Shown in pieces: positions 13,528 through 14,128 of a DNA stretch of 14,128 nt. The translations under genes were made by a program, and so were the position numbers. The notes below the pieces were generated by a model that was given only the letters and a program-made list of their open reading frames with translations, did no database searches and was not told the origin of the DNA. The stretch is from Ga0077553 sp038215275 (GTDB taxonomy: Bacteria > Acidobacteriota > Terriglobia > Bryobacterales > Bryobacteraceae), in NCBI GenBank assembly GCA_038215275.1, contig JBBQRA010000158.1, forward strand, positions 1 to 14,128, given 5' to 3'. Each line of letters starts with the position of its first letter. The stretch's first letter is position 1.

Positions 13528-14128
13528 CTACCGGGTTCCGTTGAAGAAGAGGAACGCGGCCCAGTAGTAAGGCTTGGCGTAGGGACCGTTGGCGCGGAGG
13601 AGTTCGAGTTTCGCCTGGCGAAGGGCTTCGGCTGGCTTCTGGCCTTGGGCCATACGTTGATAGAGGGCGCCCATGAGGGTGGCGGTGCTGCGGTCGTTGA
13701 CGTCCCAGAGGCCGGCGATAACGCTATGCGCGCCGGCTTCGAGGAAGGCCCAGGCGAGGCCGACGAGGCCTTCGCCGCGATAGTTACGGGCACCGGCGCT
13801 GCGACAGGCGGAGAGGGTGACGAGTTCGGCGCGCCAAGGCATTTTGCGGAGTTCTGCGGCGGTAAGGGCGGAGCCGTCGTTGTCGCGCGTTAGGAGGAGG
13901 GCGGAGTGGAGGGGGTCGAGGGTATCGGCGACGGCGTGGACGGCGAAATGGACATAGCGGTAGGGGGCGACGGGTTCGGCCAGGAGGCGGGGACGGCTGC
14001 AGTTTTCGCCTTCGAGGCGCTGGGCGGAGCCGGGGGGGAGGGCGGCGGCGATGGCGGCGAGTTCGGCGCGGGCGTGGGGGAGAGGCTGGTAAGGTTCGGG
14101 CATGACGGCGGGGTCGCCGACGAGGAGG
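13528..14128 (-). CDS. CHAT-domain (caspase-like) protein, C-terminal part, cut by the window edge
   Basis: The frame stays open to the window edge, reading L-L-V-G-D-P-A-V before the internal Met at 14103, so the true start is outside. The L-V-G-D-P then P-L-P-H-A-R-A-E-L opening is the usual beginning of a CHAT domain. The catalytic pair is intact: His56 in V-H-F-A-V-H-A and Cys100 in VTLSACRSAGA (numbered from the Met at 14103). GEGLVGLAWAFLEAGAHSVI and G-L-W-D-V-N-D-R-S-T form the rest of the fold, and the protein ends K-P-Y-Y-W-A-A-F-L-F-F-N-G-T, the standard C-terminus. CHAT proteins are clan CD cysteine peptidases, often with N-terminal TPR repeats that sense a trigger, and some act in antiphage or cell-death systems. 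Here the sensor part is not visible. The membrane ankyrin gene follows at 36 bp. Confidence 0.93.
   Translation of the reverse strand, partial: LLVGDPAVMPEPYQPLPHARAELAAIAAALPPGSAQRLEGENCSRPRLLAEPVAPYRYVHFAVHAVADTLDPLHSALLLTRDNDGSALTAAELRKMPWRAELVTLSACRSAGARNYRGEGLVGLAWAFLEAGAHSVIAGLWDVNDRSTATLMGALYQRMAQGQKPAEALRQAKLELLRANGPYAKPYYWAAFLFFNGTR

Noticed and set aside
13015..13893. A 292-codon plus-strand frame, mostly G and E
   Set aside because: Opposite the ankyrin and CHAT genes; low-complexity shadow of a GC-rich minus-strand region.

Overview
The window looks like a chromosomal accessory region of an Acidobacteriota genome, most likely of the Solibacter/Bryobacter kind. This is an inference from gene content: a short protein with an N-A-R-K-S-T-G-P motif of a type abundant in that phylum, secreted proteins of unknown role, and an outer-membrane barrel of the alginate-export kind. 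No rRNA or other marker gene is present, so the assignment is tentative. GC content is uneven. The right third (about 9-14 kb) is clearly GC-rich, whereas the copper genes and the 445-aa secreted protein are closer to balanced.

Layout. (1) 199-2855, minus: a two-gene copper-resistance operon, copA (Tat-exported multicopper oxidase with a TTG start) followed 20 bp later by copB (outer-membrane copper protein). A palindrome sits just upstream of copA. (2) About 3010-4200: a repeat-rich tract with seven TTCGAAGC-type motifs and a 73-bp direct repeat. It runs into the 3' end of a 257-aa gene that has an 11-bp inverted repeat just before its ribosome-binding site. (3) 4290-4862, minus: the decayed remains of a type I restriction-modification locus (hsdM and hsdR pieces). 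(4) 5314-6081, plus: a DsrE-like gene broken by a frameshift, then an intact DUF202 membrane protein. (5) 6082-6718: no recognisable gene. (6) 6719-8056, minus: a secreted protein of unknown function with an Ig-like N-terminal part and a helical-toroid-like C-terminal part. (7) 8225-9034, plus: a broken IS4-type (DUF4372) transposase and a broken DUF1905 gene. (8) 9058-14128, minus: a run of co-directional genes. In transcription order these are a CHAT-domain protein (cut by the window edge), a membrane-anchored ankyrin-repeat protein, a degraded ORF, a membrane-anchored FKBP prolyl isomerase, an exported PIG-L/LmbE-type deacetylase, and an outer-membrane barrel protein.

How the genes work together. 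CopA and CopB are a standard periplasm/outer-membrane copper-detoxification pair. The CHAT and ankyrin genes are separated by 36 bp, and the ankyrin stop overlaps the next start, so they are probably co-transcribed. A protease plus a membrane ankyrin protein is the best candidate here for an unexplored functional unit, but no known defence system is demonstrated. At least six genes are broken. Three plus-strand genes each carry exactly one missing base, which could mean either real decay or consensus errors in the assembly.
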